Assembly (NCBI GenBank): GCA_902384525.1
Contig: CABMCA010000047.1
Coordinates: forward strand, 1-64,000
Reading direction: 5' to 3'
Length of the DNA: 64,000 nt
From: an uncultured archaeon
GTDB taxonomy: Archaea; Halobacteriota; Methanosarcinia; Methanosarcinales; Methanoperedenaceae
Shown here: positions 28,981 to 38,079 of the stretch, piece after piece
Numbering within the stretch: the stretch's first letter is position 1
Layout: every line of letters starts with the position of its first letter
Program-made: the position numbers and the translations under genes
Notes under the pieces: model-generated
What the model was told of the DNA's origin: nothing
The model's database searches: none
What the model saw: only the letters and a program-made list of their open reading frames with translations

Positions 28981-29361
28981 TTAATAACCTTCAACCGCAA
29001 GCCTTGGAACCTTCGAGAAGTGTTTGGCATTCTTCGTAAGCAGGGGCTCGCCATGAGTAAGGGCGATACTTGCTATAAGGAGGTCAAAATCCCCTATATT
29101 ATTTCCTTTTCTCTGGAGTTCTATCGAAAGTTTTCCGAAAGTTTCACTGGCAGCGGTTGAAAATTCCAGGATATCAAGGGTATCGAGCAGATGCCGTACT
29201 TTTTTAGCTTCTTCGATCGGCCGGGATGAATTATATGCACCTTTGTAGAGTTCGGATGCGTTAAGAGGCGTTGTGGTTAATTTATCACCATCTGCTGTCA
29301 GCTCTTCCAATTTACTCTCAGCAGCAGGTTTACGGCGCAGCAGGTCAATTATGAAATCAGT
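28981..29361 (-). pseudogene. VapC toxin lacking start codon and first Asp
   Basis: The frame reads TDFIIDLLRRKPAAESKLEE followed by ASELYKGAYNS, FDLLIASIAL and the end VEGY, a recognisable PIN-domain VapC. Upstream of TDFIID, however, there is no ATG, GTG or TTG before a stop, and the conserved first catalytic Asp (normally just before TD) is replaced by Lys. The codons for TDF lie directly after, and partly overlapping, the last codons of the antitoxin. A short deletion at the vapB-vapC junction explains this. A TTG at 29308-29310 would give only a fragment. Confidence 0.65.
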
Positions 29362-29513
29362 TTTGCTTTTCTTGTTTCCTGCATTGCTTTTTCAATATTA
29401 TCTGCAAGTTCAGTACTGGTTTTCAGGGAACGTATGTAATCAAGCGTATTCTTTTTTCGGGTCATTTTCAATATTATGTCCGTAAAGCTTTCGTTAGAGG
29501 CTTTTCTGCTCAT
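29349..29513 (-). CDS. VapB-type antitoxin
   Basis: A 54-codon gene from ATG at 29513. It matches the short archaeal antitoxin VapB family with the (N/S)ESFTDIILKMTRKKNTL signature followed by YIRSLK and a Glu/Ala/Lys helix that blocks the PIN active site. The open frame is intact. Its toxin partner overlaps the 3' end but appears to have lost its start, so the antitoxin may now be alone. Confidence 0.7.
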   Translation of the reverse strand: MSRKASNESFTDIILKMTRKKNTLDYIRSLKTSTELADNIEKAMQETRKAKLIS

Positions 29514-29647
29514 AGTTTCTTATAGGCATCCAGCGTAATTGTTATGGTTTTGGTTGCCATAATATGCATGTATTTGCATGTATGCTTATAATTGTTGTTG
29601 GATAAAATTATTTTACAATAACCCGAGTGTGAAGAAAAAAGCGGTTA

Positions 29648-30052
29648 CTAATATTTTGGAAATCGTATTATCTTTTCATATTGATCGAAATGTTCATCAA
29701 AAGCGAAAGCTTCAGTAATTCCAAATCGTTCCATAACAGCAAAACTTGTGCAATCAGTAAAACTGAAACCTTTGTCGCGATATTTTACAAAAATTTCCCA
29801 TGCTTTTTCCTCATCAGAGGATGAAACACGAATAAGAGTGGTTATTGTTTCATTCCACAGTTTTCTACCGATTTCAACTGCATTACTGTAGCCAAGACGA
29901 GCTTTGACGAGTGTAATTATCTCATCTGCAACATAATTCGTGGTTGTCATTGAATGATTCAATGAATCTTTGAACTTAACGGCAGATTCATGATCTGAAT
30001 CTGTTTTATCAAGAAGAGCATACCATGCACTTGTATCGACAAAGATCGGCAA
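29648..30052 (-). CDS. VapC-type PIN toxin
   Basis: 134 residues, complete PIN domain. Acidic residues are at Asp6 (IFVDTSAWYALLD), Glu44 (VADEIITLVKARLG), Asp99 (GFSFTDCTSFAVM) and Asp118-Glu119 (AFDEHF), the expected metal-binding set. PIN toxins cut specific tRNA or rRNA sites. It lies 11 bases after a AF2212-like antitoxin gene on the same strand. Confidence 0.85.
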   Translation of the reverse strand: MPIFVDTSAWYALLDKTDSDHESAVKFKDSLNHSMTTTNYVADEIITLVKARLGYSNAVEIGRKLWNETITTLIRVSSSDEEKAWEIFVKYRDKGFSFTDCTSFAVMERFGITEAFAFDEHFDQYEKIIRFPKY

Positions 30053-30063
30053 AAAGTATCACT

Positions 30064-30279
30064 TCAATAAAGATAACTATCGTGTTTTCGTGCAATATCT
30101 GTTTTTCCGCTGCTTCCAATGCCAATTATCTTCGATAATTCTTTCTTCTGGGCATTTAATAGAGTAGCTTCCTCATCCGGCATAAGTATAAGATGAACAT
30201 GTTTATGATCTGGAAGATCTACTTTTTGAAGAGGTTTGAATATTCCATCCTCGTAAATAGCGGATATTGTTTCTGCCAT
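30064..30279 (-). CDS. AF2212-like antitoxin
   Basis: 71 residues. The first 35 (ISAIYEDGIFKPLQKVDLPD, then HVHLILMP) are the small beta-barrel of the AF2212/DUF104 antitoxin family, followed by a helix that should contact the PIN toxin encoded next. ATG at 30279. The pair looks intact. Confidence 0.85.
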   Translation of the reverse strand: MAETISAIYEDGIFKPLQKVDLPDHKHVHLILMPDEEATLLNAQKKELSKIIGIGSSGKTDIARKHDSYLY

Positions 30280-30585
30280 GACATTATAATAATAAACCTT
30301 ATTTTAAATAAAGATTCCGCTGTTCGCAGATTCGCCTAATCTTCTCGATTCAACGGACTGCACCGTCAGGGATGCGGCTGGAAGCTGCACCGAGGCGGCG
30401 TGCCGGGCGAATGAGCGCATCCGTCTGGTTCATATACATTAATTGACCATTGATATCGGGATAAGTATTTTTATGATTTTTTGATCTACTGAATAGGAAT
30501 TCATATAAAAGTATGATACCATAGCACATTTGAAATGGTCTAAAATTCGTCAGTTTTAAATATGTTAAAGTTCTTTTGATAGAAC
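30280..30585. other. Spacer with a GC-rich block (30313-30430)
   Basis: This 306-base spacer has no convincing gene. Its middle is much richer in G and C than the flanks. ATTCGCC at 30330-30336 is complementary to 30406-30412, GGATGCG at about 30369-30375 is complementary to CGCATCC near 30416-30422, and CTGCACCG occurs twice. In AT-rich archaeal genomes a GC-rich island of this type can be a structured RNA; it could equally be a scrap of foreign DNA. Confidence 0.3.
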
Positions 30586-31594
30586 GTGCTAATTACTAAA
30601 ATAGTAATACAAAACTATCGTAGCCATAAAGACATAACAATAGATGATCTTAAGCAGTTCAATGTATTTATTGGCAAAAACGGTTCCGGAAAATCACATA
30701 TTTTAGAAGCCTTAGAACTATTTTTTACCGATTTAAACATTTTTCAACAAACTGAAAAGGGATTCGAAGAAAAAATGAGATATTTGCAAAAGATATTTTA
30801 AAATCCATGATGCTAGAGGATGGTTATCAATTAAAAACGAATGAATTGACTATTGAACGGGAAATTTCCGGAAATAGATGGAACAATAAAAACATTTCAG
30901 TTGGGGATTTGGAATTAGTGAGAGATAATGCTATTAGCAAGGAATTTCTTAGGAGTGCTTTTGGTGTTAAAAGAAAATAACAAAAGTTGAACGTGTGAAT
31001 GTTGAGAATGCCCAAAATCTAAAAGATGTATTAGTTGAACTTGGCGTAAGAATGAGTGACGTCTTTTTCGCTGACCGCCTTCTTTTTGTGGAAGGTGCGA
31101 CTGAAAAAGAGATAATTCCATTAATAGCTGAAAAACTTAAAGTTGATTTAAATCGGAGAGGCGTAGAGATTATAGCCATGAGGGGTAAAGATACGGGAAA
31201 ATATCATATTAAAATGTGGTCGCACGTAGCTAAAAATACACAGTTGCCGGTATTTTATCTATTTGATGGAGATGCAACAAAAGAAATAGAAGATTCGCAG
31301 AAAGAAGGTTTTCTTACTGATGATAACCATTACTTGTTGAAAGTTGCAGATATTGAAGATTTATATCCAGAAGACTTAACCCAAAAAGTGGTTAAAAGTA
31401 TGATTCCATCTATCGAAATAGAAAAAGTGGATTTAAGCTCTCCTAGGAAAAAGAAATTGGAAAAAATTTTTGATAAAAACAATATTGAAGATTGGAAAAT
31501 CCCTCTTGGTAAGAAAGTAGTTTCTGAGATGGAAAAAGAACACATTAAAGAAGCAATGAGTGAAATTACTGAAGTATTTGATAAGTTCATATAA
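30586..31594 (+). pseudogene. OLD-like AAA-TOPRIM nuclease pseudogene
   Basis: The N-terminal part starts with GTG and has the SMC/RecF-type ATPase start (ITKIVIQNYRSHKD) and P-loop FIGKNGSGKSHIL. It shifts frame at a run of A residues near 30770-30780 and continues (AKDILKSMMLEDGYQL) to a stop at 30978-30980. A third piece (30995-31594) is a TOPRIM domain, with LFVEGATEKEIIPL and VFYLFDGDATKEIE. Most of the ATPase middle, including Walker B, is missing. OLD-family proteins act in anti-phage defence, alone or with a helicase (Gabija). No GajB gene is nearby. Confidence 0.75.
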
Positions 31595-31679
31595 ATGGAA
31601 ATATCTGCTTCTCACCTCAATCTCAAACAACCAGCTCGATTTAGAAAACAATATATTGCTTGATAGCGAATTATCCACC

Positions 31680-32993
31680 GTGAAAACAGCAATACTCGGC
31701 GGTGGTCTTACAGGTATCACTCTTGCCCGCCTGCTTCATGAAAAAGGTGATGATGTCACAGTTCTTGAGCAGGAACCGGTTTTTGGGGGATTATGCCGCT
31801 CCGTAATCAATTCCGGGTTCACTTTTGATATAGGAGGCTCGCACATCATTTTCAGCCGTGATGCAGAAGTTCTTACATTCATGAATGATGTGCTCGGAGA
31901 GAACAGCCAGCGCAATATACGCAATACAAAAATTTTCTATAAGGGATTGTATATCAAATATCCCTTTGAAAATGGGTTGAACCAGCTTCCAAAGGATGAC
32001 CTCTTTTTCTGTATCAATGAATTTATTAAAACCCTGATCGCTGTTGAAAAAGGAAAACTCGCGCCCCCCGGGAATTTTCGTGAATGGATCATCCATACCT
32101 TCGGGAAAGGCATTGCTGACCTGTACTTGATCCCATATAATGAAAAGATCTGGAAATTCCCGACAGAGCAGATGTCATTGCACTGGGTAGAAGGGCGCAT
32201 TCCCCGCCCGCCTTTGGAGGATATTATAAAATCTGCAATCGGAATAGAAACCGAAGGATATACTCATCAGTCCGTTTTCACCTATCCCCGAAAGGGCGGG
32301 ATTGAAGCGCTGGTAAGATCAATTGCATCACCGATTGAAAAGAGCATCCGCACAGGCTTTGACGTATCTTCAGTCAGGAAAGAAGGAGAAAAGTATTTAA
32401 TAAGTGATGGCGATAATATTATTATTGCAGACCGCTGCATATCTACCATTCCCTTACAGAGGCTCCTGGAAAGTCTCGAAAATGTTCCGGATACAGTTCG
32501 GAAATCCTGCAATGAACTAAAGTATAACTCGATAGTCTGTGTTTTTATCGGGGTGCAGGGAAAGCTTCCGAATATTTCATGGATGTATGTTCCTGATAAA
32601 GATCCTGGACTGTTTAACAGAGTTTCATTTCCATCAAATTACAGCCCGGATGTGGCGCATGCGGGGCATTCGGCGATACTTGCAGAGATAACATATCATG
32701 AAGGGGATGATGTGTCAGAAATGTCGGACCGGAAGATTATTGACCATGTAATTAAAGCACTTAAAAATATGAATATCATAAAGGATAGGGAGGATATAGT
32801 ATATACTGCCCTGGAGCGGCAAAGGTTTGCGTATGTTATCTATGACCTGGATTATAAGAAAAATATCGCCATCGTAAAAGACTTTTGCGAAAAACTTGGC
32901 ATAGGACTCGTCGGACGTTTTTCGGAATTTGAATATCTTAATATGGATGGTTGTATCAGAAATGCGATGAATTTTGTGAGGAATAATAAATGA
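31680..32993 (+). CDS. FAD-dependent amine-oxidase/UGM-like protein
   Basis: About 437 residues from GTG at 31680, where the FAD Rossmann motif begins (VKTAILGGGLTGITLARLL); the frame is open for 40 codons further upstream without likeness to the family. GGLCRSV and GGSHIIF are the isoalloxazine-contact motifs shared by protoporphyrinogen oxidase, phytoene desaturase-like enzymes and UDP-galactopyranose mutase. IPYNEKIWKFP resembles UGM-like sugar nucleotide mutases near glycosyltransferases. Two glycosyltransferase genes overlap downstream, so a role in a cell-surface glycan precursor is the best guess. Confidence 0.72.
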   Translation: MKTAILGGGLTGITLARLLHEKGDDVTVLEQEPVFGGLCRSVINSGFTFDIGGSHIIFSRDAEVLTFMNDVLGENSQRNIRNTKIFYKGLYIKYPFENGLNQLPKDDLFFCINEFIKTLIAVEKGKLAPPGNFREWIIHTFGKGIADLYLIPYNEKIWKFPTEQMSLHWVEGRIPRPPLEDIIKSAIGIETEGYTHQSVFTYPRKGGIEALVRSIASPIEKSIRTGFDVSSVRKEGEKYLISDGDNIIIADRCISTIPLQRLLESLENVPDTVRKSCNELKYNSIVCVFIGVQGKLPNISWMYVPDKDPGLFNRVSFPSNYSPDVAHAGHSAILAEITYHEGDDVSEMSDRKIIDHVIKALKNMNIIKDREDIVYTALERQRFAYVIYDLDYKKNIAIVKDFCEKLGIGLVGRFSEFEYLNMDGCIRNAMNFVRNNK

Positions 32994-33967
32994 GGGTTAA
33001 TATTTTTGTAGAAGATTTCCTGAATTTAAAGTATCTGGGATGCGGGACTGCAGCAAAAACGCTGTACAGGCAGTTGGCCAGTATGCCGGATATGGAAGTG
33101 TCATGGAACTCCAGAGGCCGGGATTTTGACATAGTCCATTATCACACTTTCGGCCCTGTATCGCTTATGAGCCGCAAATACTCAAAAGGCATAAAGATAC
33201 TGACCGCACATGTCACTCCCCGCCTTAATGAAGGGGGCCTGGCATTCAGCAAATTTTTTACCCCTTATTACCCTTACAGCTACAGGAAGTTTGATCATAT
33301 AATAACCCTGCTAGACTGGTGCCGCAGCGAAGTTCGGGAGATCGCTCCTGATGTTCCTACCACAACGATCCCTAACGGGGTGGACAGGGATTATTTCAAA
33401 AGGGATGAAGGGAAGCGAAAAAGCTTCAGGGAGCGGTATAAAATACCTGACGGCGAGAAGGTAGTGCTTGCCGTAGGCCAGCAGACGCCACGCAAGGGAA
33501 TATATGATTTTCTGGAGCTGTCAAAAATGCATCCTGAAATGCACTGGGTATGGGTTGGAGGCTTTCCTGCAGGGCCTTTTTCCAAAGACCGCCTTAAGAT
33601 AGAGTGGATGAAAAAGAAATGCCAGGATAACGTAATATTTACGGGATTCGTTCCTGATATTGCGGAAGCTTACAGCGGCGCCGATGTATTTTTAATGCCC
33701 TCGTATTCTGAGATGTTTGTGCTGGTGATCTTAGAAGCGCTCTCCTCTGGCCTGCCCGTGGTTGCCCGTGGGATACCGGAATTCAAAGAAATTTTTGGAG
33801 GGGCGGTCCAATTCTTTAATAATGTTGCGGAGGCCGGGGAGCGGATTGCGGATGATGAATCATTAAAACAATATTCTCCTGGTTCACGCGACTTTACCGA
33901 GCAGTATGACATTAAAAAAGTTGCCCGGATGCATTGCAATCTATATAGGAAACTGATGGAATCATGA
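32990..33967 (+). CDS. Glycosyltransferase family 4-type
   Basis: 325 residues, GT-B fold. The C-terminal nucleotide-sugar domain has VLAVGQQTPRKGIYDFLEL and the EMFVLVILEALSSGLPVV stretch, the E-x7-E retaining GT4 motif. The N-terminal acceptor domain is short (HYHTFGP, TAHVTPRLNEGG). The start overlaps the end of the flavoprotein gene by four bases and the stop overlaps the next glycosyltransferase, so all three are one operon. Donor and acceptor sugars are unknown. Confidence 0.88.
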   Translation: MRVNIFVEDFLNLKYLGCGTAAKTLYRQLASMPDMEVSWNSRGRDFDIVHYHTFGPVSLMSRKYSKGIKILTAHVTPRLNEGGLAFSKFFTPYYPYSYRKFDHIITLLDWCRSEVREIAPDVPTTTIPNGVDRDYFKRDEGKRKSFRERYKIPDGEKVVLAVGQQTPRKGIYDFLELSKMHPEMHWVWVGGFPAGPFSKDRLKIEWMKKKCQDNVIFTGFVPDIAEAYSGADVFLMPSYSEMFVLVILEALSSGLPVVARGIPEFKEIFGGAVQFFNNVAEAGERIADDESLKQYSPGSRDFTEQYDIKKVARMHCNLYRKLMES

Positions 33968-34662
33968 TATCCGTAATTGTCCCCACTTACAATGAAGAAG
34001 CTAATATTACAGCCTGTCTGCAATCCCTCTGCAATCAGACAATTAGCAGGGATGAATACGAAATCATCGTGGTTGATGGAAATTCAAAGGACTGCACATG
34101 TGAACTGGCGCAAGTATATGCTGATGAAGTTATGACCCAGACGAGCAAAAAGGTGGGAGGAGCCAGGAATGACGGTGTATTGCGTGCGCGGGGAGAGATC
34201 GTTGCTACAACGGATGCAGATTGCATAATCCCCCCGGAATGGCTTGAGATAATAAAGAATGATTTCGAATTACATGATATTGTCCAGCTTTATGGGACTG
34301 TTTATCCTATTGAAGAGGGATTAAAACACAAAATTTCTCTCATGAGTGCAAATACTTTCTCCCGCATCGGGTATTATACCCGCGCCCTGTATTATACTCT
34401 GGGATGCAACACTGCATTTGATAAGGAAGCTTTCATCAGGGCTGGCATGTACCAGTGTATCGATGCGGGTGATGATGTTGAGATTGCACTGAGAATGCGT
34501 AAAATCGGACGTGTGATGCTTGATGCTCATATGAAGGTTGGATTCTCAATGCGCAGGTTCCAGCAATTCGGGATGATGAAATCGGTTTACGAATGGCTAT
34601 ACATAGTTGCCAATGGGGGGGAGGCTTCAGGATATTCATACTCAAAACGAAATTACAAATAG
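33964..34662 (+). CDS. Glycosyltransferase family 2
   Basis: 232 residues, GT-A fold. ISVIVPTYNEEANI opens the Rossmann-like domain, VVDGNSKDCT follows, and ATTDADCIIPPEWL carries the DxD-type metal motif. There is an acidic GDDVEIALRMRK near residue 168 as a possible catalytic base. No membrane helices. It is the last gene of the glycan operon and overlaps the opposing PHP gene by ten bases at the 3' ends. Confidence 0.88.
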   Translation: MISVIVPTYNEEANITACLQSLCNQTISRDEYEIIVVDGNSKDCTCELAQVYADEVMTQTSKKVGGARNDGVLRARGEIVATTDADCIIPPEWLEIIKNDFELHDIVQLYGTVYPIEEGLKHKISLMSANTFSRIGYYTRALYYTLGCNTAFDKEAFIRAGMYQCIDAGDDVEIALRMRKIGRVMLDAHMKVGFSMRRFQQFGMMKSVYEWLYIVANGGEASGYSYSKRNYK

Positions 34663-35525
34663 CGATCATGCTGTTCTTTCCATACCCTGCGTCCTTTATG
34701 TTGCAATACCCTATCGCCAAGAAGTGTGCAAATAACAGGCAGTGGTGAAAATGCATATACGACAGAACCCAGCAGATAGGACATTTTGCGTGAATTTCTT
34801 ACCCTTGATATTCTGGCAGACATGGGGCAATCCACGCCATTGAACTTCATTATCGTCTTTGACGATTCAAACGCTACCCTGGCACTATATTTGACAAAAT
34901 CTTTAAGAGATGCAACTTCTCCGCCATGAATTGTCTGTCTGTTCTTTATGGCTGTCCTGAAATCTTCCTGGGAACTGCCGTTAAATAACGTATAACCGTT
35001 TCCTATCATAAAACTTGCATGCGCATCACTTCCGCCAAGTTTTGCATGCCCGTTACAATTTTTAAGAGCGAGAGCATTGGAATATCCATCCCTGTGTAAT
35101 GAATTGAATACTTCTATCCCATCAAACTTCAATGTGTTCGTTTTCGTGCCAACACAAGAACAATGTCCACTATAAGGGTGTGGAGCAACGGCTATTCCAT
35201 CCTGGCTGTGTATTTGTTCTATTGTTTCTTCGGCACTTAAGCCGGGCTCGACCTGCTCTTGAAGGAACAATCCCAGTATTTCACCCTCGTTTGAAGATAT
35301 CTCTTCACCGATCACCACTATATCCTTATTGAATTTTTGAGCAACAAGCGCACCTTTGATAGTGTTATGATCTGTTATGCAAAGTGCACCAAGTCCCATC
35401 TTTTCAGCGACCTTAATGGATGTCCGGGGAGTTGTCACGCTGTCCGGGAATGACAAAAATTTATAATTCGTGAAACCTGAATACATTGTGTGAGTATGTA
35501 TATCACTGATTCCTATTTCTTGCAT
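34653..35525 (-). CDS. PHP-domain phosphoesterase
   Basis: About 290 residues from the ATG at 35525, chosen because GGAGGGGC lies just upstream and would be inside the coding part of the longer reading. PHP metal motifs are complete: SDIHTHTMYS, ITDHNTI, APHPYSGHCSC and GGSDAHASFMIG. The last 80 residues are basic with a hydrophobic segment (LLGSVVYAFSPLPVICTLLG). PHP proteins of this size act on small phosphates such as nucleotides or histidinol phosphate; the substrate is unknown. It is convergent with the glycan operon. Confidence 0.82.
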   Translation of the reverse strand: MQEIGISDIHTHTMYSGFTNYKFLSFPDSVTTPRTSIKVAEKMGLGALCITDHNTIKGALVAQKFNKDIVVIGEEISSNEGEILGLFLQEQVEPGLSAEETIEQIHSQDGIAVAPHPYSGHCSCVGTKTNTLKFDGIEVFNSLHRDGYSNALALKNCNGHAKLGGSDAHASFMIGNGYTLFNGSSQEDFRTAIKNRQTIHGGEVASLKDFVKYSARVAFESSKTIMKFNGVDCPMSARISRVRNSRKMSYLLGSVVYAFSPLPVICTLLGDRVLQHKGRRVWKEQHDRYL

Positions 35526-35604
35526 ATTTTGCCCCTCCATCTATTATTAGTTTTTATAGTATAAAGTTTTTAGTGAATTATTTTAAATTTTGCTCCAGTT
35601 CTTC

Positions 35605-36858
35605 TTATTGTTCAAACCGCAGCGCATCTACCGGATTCATTTTTGCCGCTGACCTTGCGGGTGCAACGCCTGAGATTATGCCTACAAATATCGAGAAGGC
35701 AAGCGCAAATATAACAAGTTGGGGTGTTACAACTGCGTTCATTGTCCCGCCCGGTCCTATAGCCTGCCCGCCTACAATGGATACCAGTACGGATATCAGT
35801 ATGCCGATAAATATTCCGAGCATTCCCCCAACAAATCCGAATAATCCGGATTCCATAAGGAATAGTTTCATCACTTCATTATCAGTAGCTCCAAGAGCCT
35901 TCAGCAATCCAATCTGCCGTGTGCGTTCCATGACAGACATGAACATGGTGTTTGCAATACCTACAGCGCCCACGAGGAGTGAAACTGCTGCAATCGCAGC
36001 AAGGAATAGCGATATGGACTGGACAACACTGGTTATCTGCTGTTGTATCACTGCGAATGCAGTGACCGTAAAATCCCTGGTTCTTGGATTTACATGCCTG
36101 GAAGGCATAAGTTTTGTTATAATATCTGCAGCCACTTGATTTGCAAGCGTTGGATCAGTTACTTTTACCATGATAGAAGTAAAAGTATTTCTGGATATCG
36201 TTGTAGTTATCACATCCCTGGCATAATCAGCAGGCATATACACTGCATTATCACCTCCGCCTCCAAAACCTCCTCCTGATTGGACGAAGATTCCCACGAC
36301 CTTGAAAGTCTTACCTCCTATCGTGACCGGCCTATTCAGGGTTATCGGCTGCAAAAAAGTTTCATGAGCTAAAGAATAGCCAATAACTACTGCATTTGAG
36401 TCACCTGCCTGAAGGTATCTACCTGCTTCAAGCGCCGTTGTGACCATGGAGCGCCACACTATGGGATCAACACCTGTTATGGATACTGAGGTCTTCTCCG
36501 TGCCCAATACCATATCCGACCTGCCTGAAACCATGCCGTTCACATAAAACACTCCCGGTACCTGTCTGATAACGTTCACATCTTTATCAGTGAGGTTAAT
36601 ACTGGTGCTTCCGCCCCCTCGTCCCCCATCAAAACCGCCACCGCCAGTTGCACGTGAAAAACCCGGGGTGACCGTGATCAGATCGGCTCCAAGACTCCCC
36701 AGGCGAGAAGCCACGCTTTCCTGCATTCCCTGACCTATGGAAATTATAGCAACGACCGCTGCTACACCTATTACAATTCCGATAATAGTGAGCCAGCTTC
36801 GCATCTTGCTTTTTTTAACATGGCTCAGGGATAATCTGAAAATATCATAAGTCTTCAT
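35605..36858 (-). CDS. MacB/FtsX-type ABC permease (system A)
   Basis: 417 residues. One N-terminal helix (about 20-45, WLTIIGIVIGVAAVVAII), a large extracytoplasmic MacB periplasmic core (about 50-285) with Gly-rich loops, then three C-terminal helices with the FtsX motif ERTRQIGLLKALGAT. The C-terminal PARSAAKMNPVDALRFE is typical. It forms a mechanotransmission-type ABC complex with the ATPase encoded at 38076. A COG1361 surface protein gene lies between the two, as in the second system at 45-53 kb. Confidence 0.9.
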   Translation of the reverse strand: MKTYDIFRLSLSHVKKSKMRSWLTIIGIVIGVAAVVAIISIGQGMQESVASRLGSLGADLITVTPGFSRATGGGGFDGGRGGGSTSINLTDKDVNVIRQVPGVFYVNGMVSGRSDMVLGTEKTSVSITGVDPIVWRSMVTTALEAGRYLQAGDSNAVVIGYSLAHETFLQPITLNRPVTIGGKTFKVVGIFVQSGGGFGGGGDNAVYMPADYARDVITTTISRNTFTSIMVKVTDPTLANQVAADIITKLMPSRHVNPRTRDFTVTAFAVIQQQITSVVQSISLFLAAIAAVSLLVGAVGIANTMFMSVMERTRQIGLLKALGATDNEVMKLFLMESGLFGFVGGMLGIFIGILISVLVSIVGGQAIGPGGTMNAVVTPQLVIFALAFSIFVGIISGVAPARSAAKMNPVDALRFEQ

Positions 36859-36885
36859 AAAGTCCTCTTAATCAAATACGGGATT

Positions 36886-38079
36886 TCATTTTTGTTTTTT
36901 GAAATATGTTGTTATTTTTCCGCGTTGCCAGTATAATACCAGTATGATTACTACAATGACTATCCATAATGTATAATTCGTACTGCTCGTCCCTCTCGAT
37001 TGTGTGCCTGTTAAGGATAATGTCACGGGTAGAGATTTCGTGATCGTATGTCTCTGCCCGCTGGTGTCGGTATATTGTATTTCAAATTCAAGAACGTTTC
37101 CGGCTCCAGCAGTTTTCGTTATCTGGAATGGAGCAGATGTATAATCACCTGGATTCAAATTCCCGAGCACAGAAGTACTGCTCCCTGCTATTGAGAAGTT
37201 CTTCTGGCGCGGCAGGTTGACCGCTACTGCACTTGCGGGGCTTATCCCGACATTGACGACATTGAGCGAAAAAGAGCCCACAGTCTCCACATAGCTTACA
37301 TCAAAATCGGTTATTCCTGCAACAACCAATCCGATGAGGTTATCGGTTGAATAATTGTTCTGTCCTGTGATCTTTACAGGAATATTATAAACACCAGGGT
37401 GTGCGGCGACATCTACTGCCAGATTGAATGTTATTGAGTCAAAATCTCCTGATTTCATAGTACCCAGGGAAAATTGCTTTCCTCCCCCAAGTACAGAAAA
37501 CGCTGAATTCGTATTGTCAATGTTTATTTCAGCGACAGCATTCTGTACCGTACCTGTTCCAGTATTTTTAAATGTTAGCGTTTCTTTGTTCGTGCTCCCC
37601 GGCGCCACGATACCAATCGTTGAATTTACCAGCATTATCACGGGCTTTCCTCTAATAGTCAATATCTGGTCATCCAGCTTGGTTGTCGCAGGGTTCTGTG
37701 GAGCAGTGCCGTATGTTTGCAGTCCCTTGTAAGTAATAAAAACATTGAAATAATAATCTCCCTCCACTGTATCAGGATATACATATATTCTGAACTTTGC
37801 AGTTCGCTGATCGCCCCAATCGTTAATAGTTCCAAGTGAATATACATCGTCAAGTATCTTTACAGCATTTGCAGATGAGGCTTCCTTTGGCACAAGTTTT
37901 ACTGTAACATCCTCCATGTAGTTCCCAAATCCCATGTTCTGTATCGGTACATAAACATATGTCGTATCTCCGGGATACACAGGTGCATTTTCGGTCACAA
38001 GATAATTAGAGGCTGCTGATGCAACCTGTGCTATCATTAATGTCGATACGATTATTAAAATTATATTGAATTTATTCAT
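36886..38079 (-). CDS. COG1361/CARDB surface protein (system A)
   Basis: 397 residues. Signal peptide (about 1-22), two to three Ig-like CARDB/NEW3 domains (NMGFGNYMEDVTVKL, FKNTGTGTVQNAV, VVNVGISPASAVAV), then a C-terminal membrane helix and short basic tail. Such proteins stand on the outer face of the archaeal membrane. The start overlaps the end of the ATPase gene by four bases. Its place between ATPase and permease suggests it is the extracytoplasmic partner, analogous to MacA, but this is inference. Confidence 0.8.
   Translation of the reverse strand: MNKFNIILIIVSTLMIAQVASAASNYLVTENAPVYPGDTTYVYVPIQNMGFGNYMEDVTVKLVPKEASSANAVKILDDVYSLGTINDWGDQRTAKFRIYVYPDTVEGDYYFNVFITYKGLQTYGTAPQNPATTKLDDQILTIRGKPVIMLVNSTIGIVAPGSTNKETLTFKNTGTGTVQNAVAEINIDNTNSAFSVLGGGKQFSLGTMKSGDFDSITFNLAVDVAAHPGVYNIPVKITGQNNYSTDNLIGLVVAGITDFDVSYVETVGSFSLNVVNVGISPASAVAVNLPRQKNFSIAGSSTSVLGNLNPGDYTSAPFQITKTAGAGNVLEFEIQYTDTSGQRHTITKSLPVTLSLTGTQSRGTSSTNYTLWIVIVVIILVLYWQRGKITTYFKKQK

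Noticed and set aside
28863-29054. 63-codon minus-strand frame with a CPEC motif
   Set aside because: Only one Cys pair, overlap with the 3' end of the VapC remnant and no start support. It might be a transposase zinc-ribbon scrap, but the evidence is too thin to annotate.
30340-30400. tRNA-like stretch in the GC-rich block
   Set aside because: A TTCTCGATTCAAC sequence recalls a T arm, but no acceptor stem or cloverleaf can be drawn.
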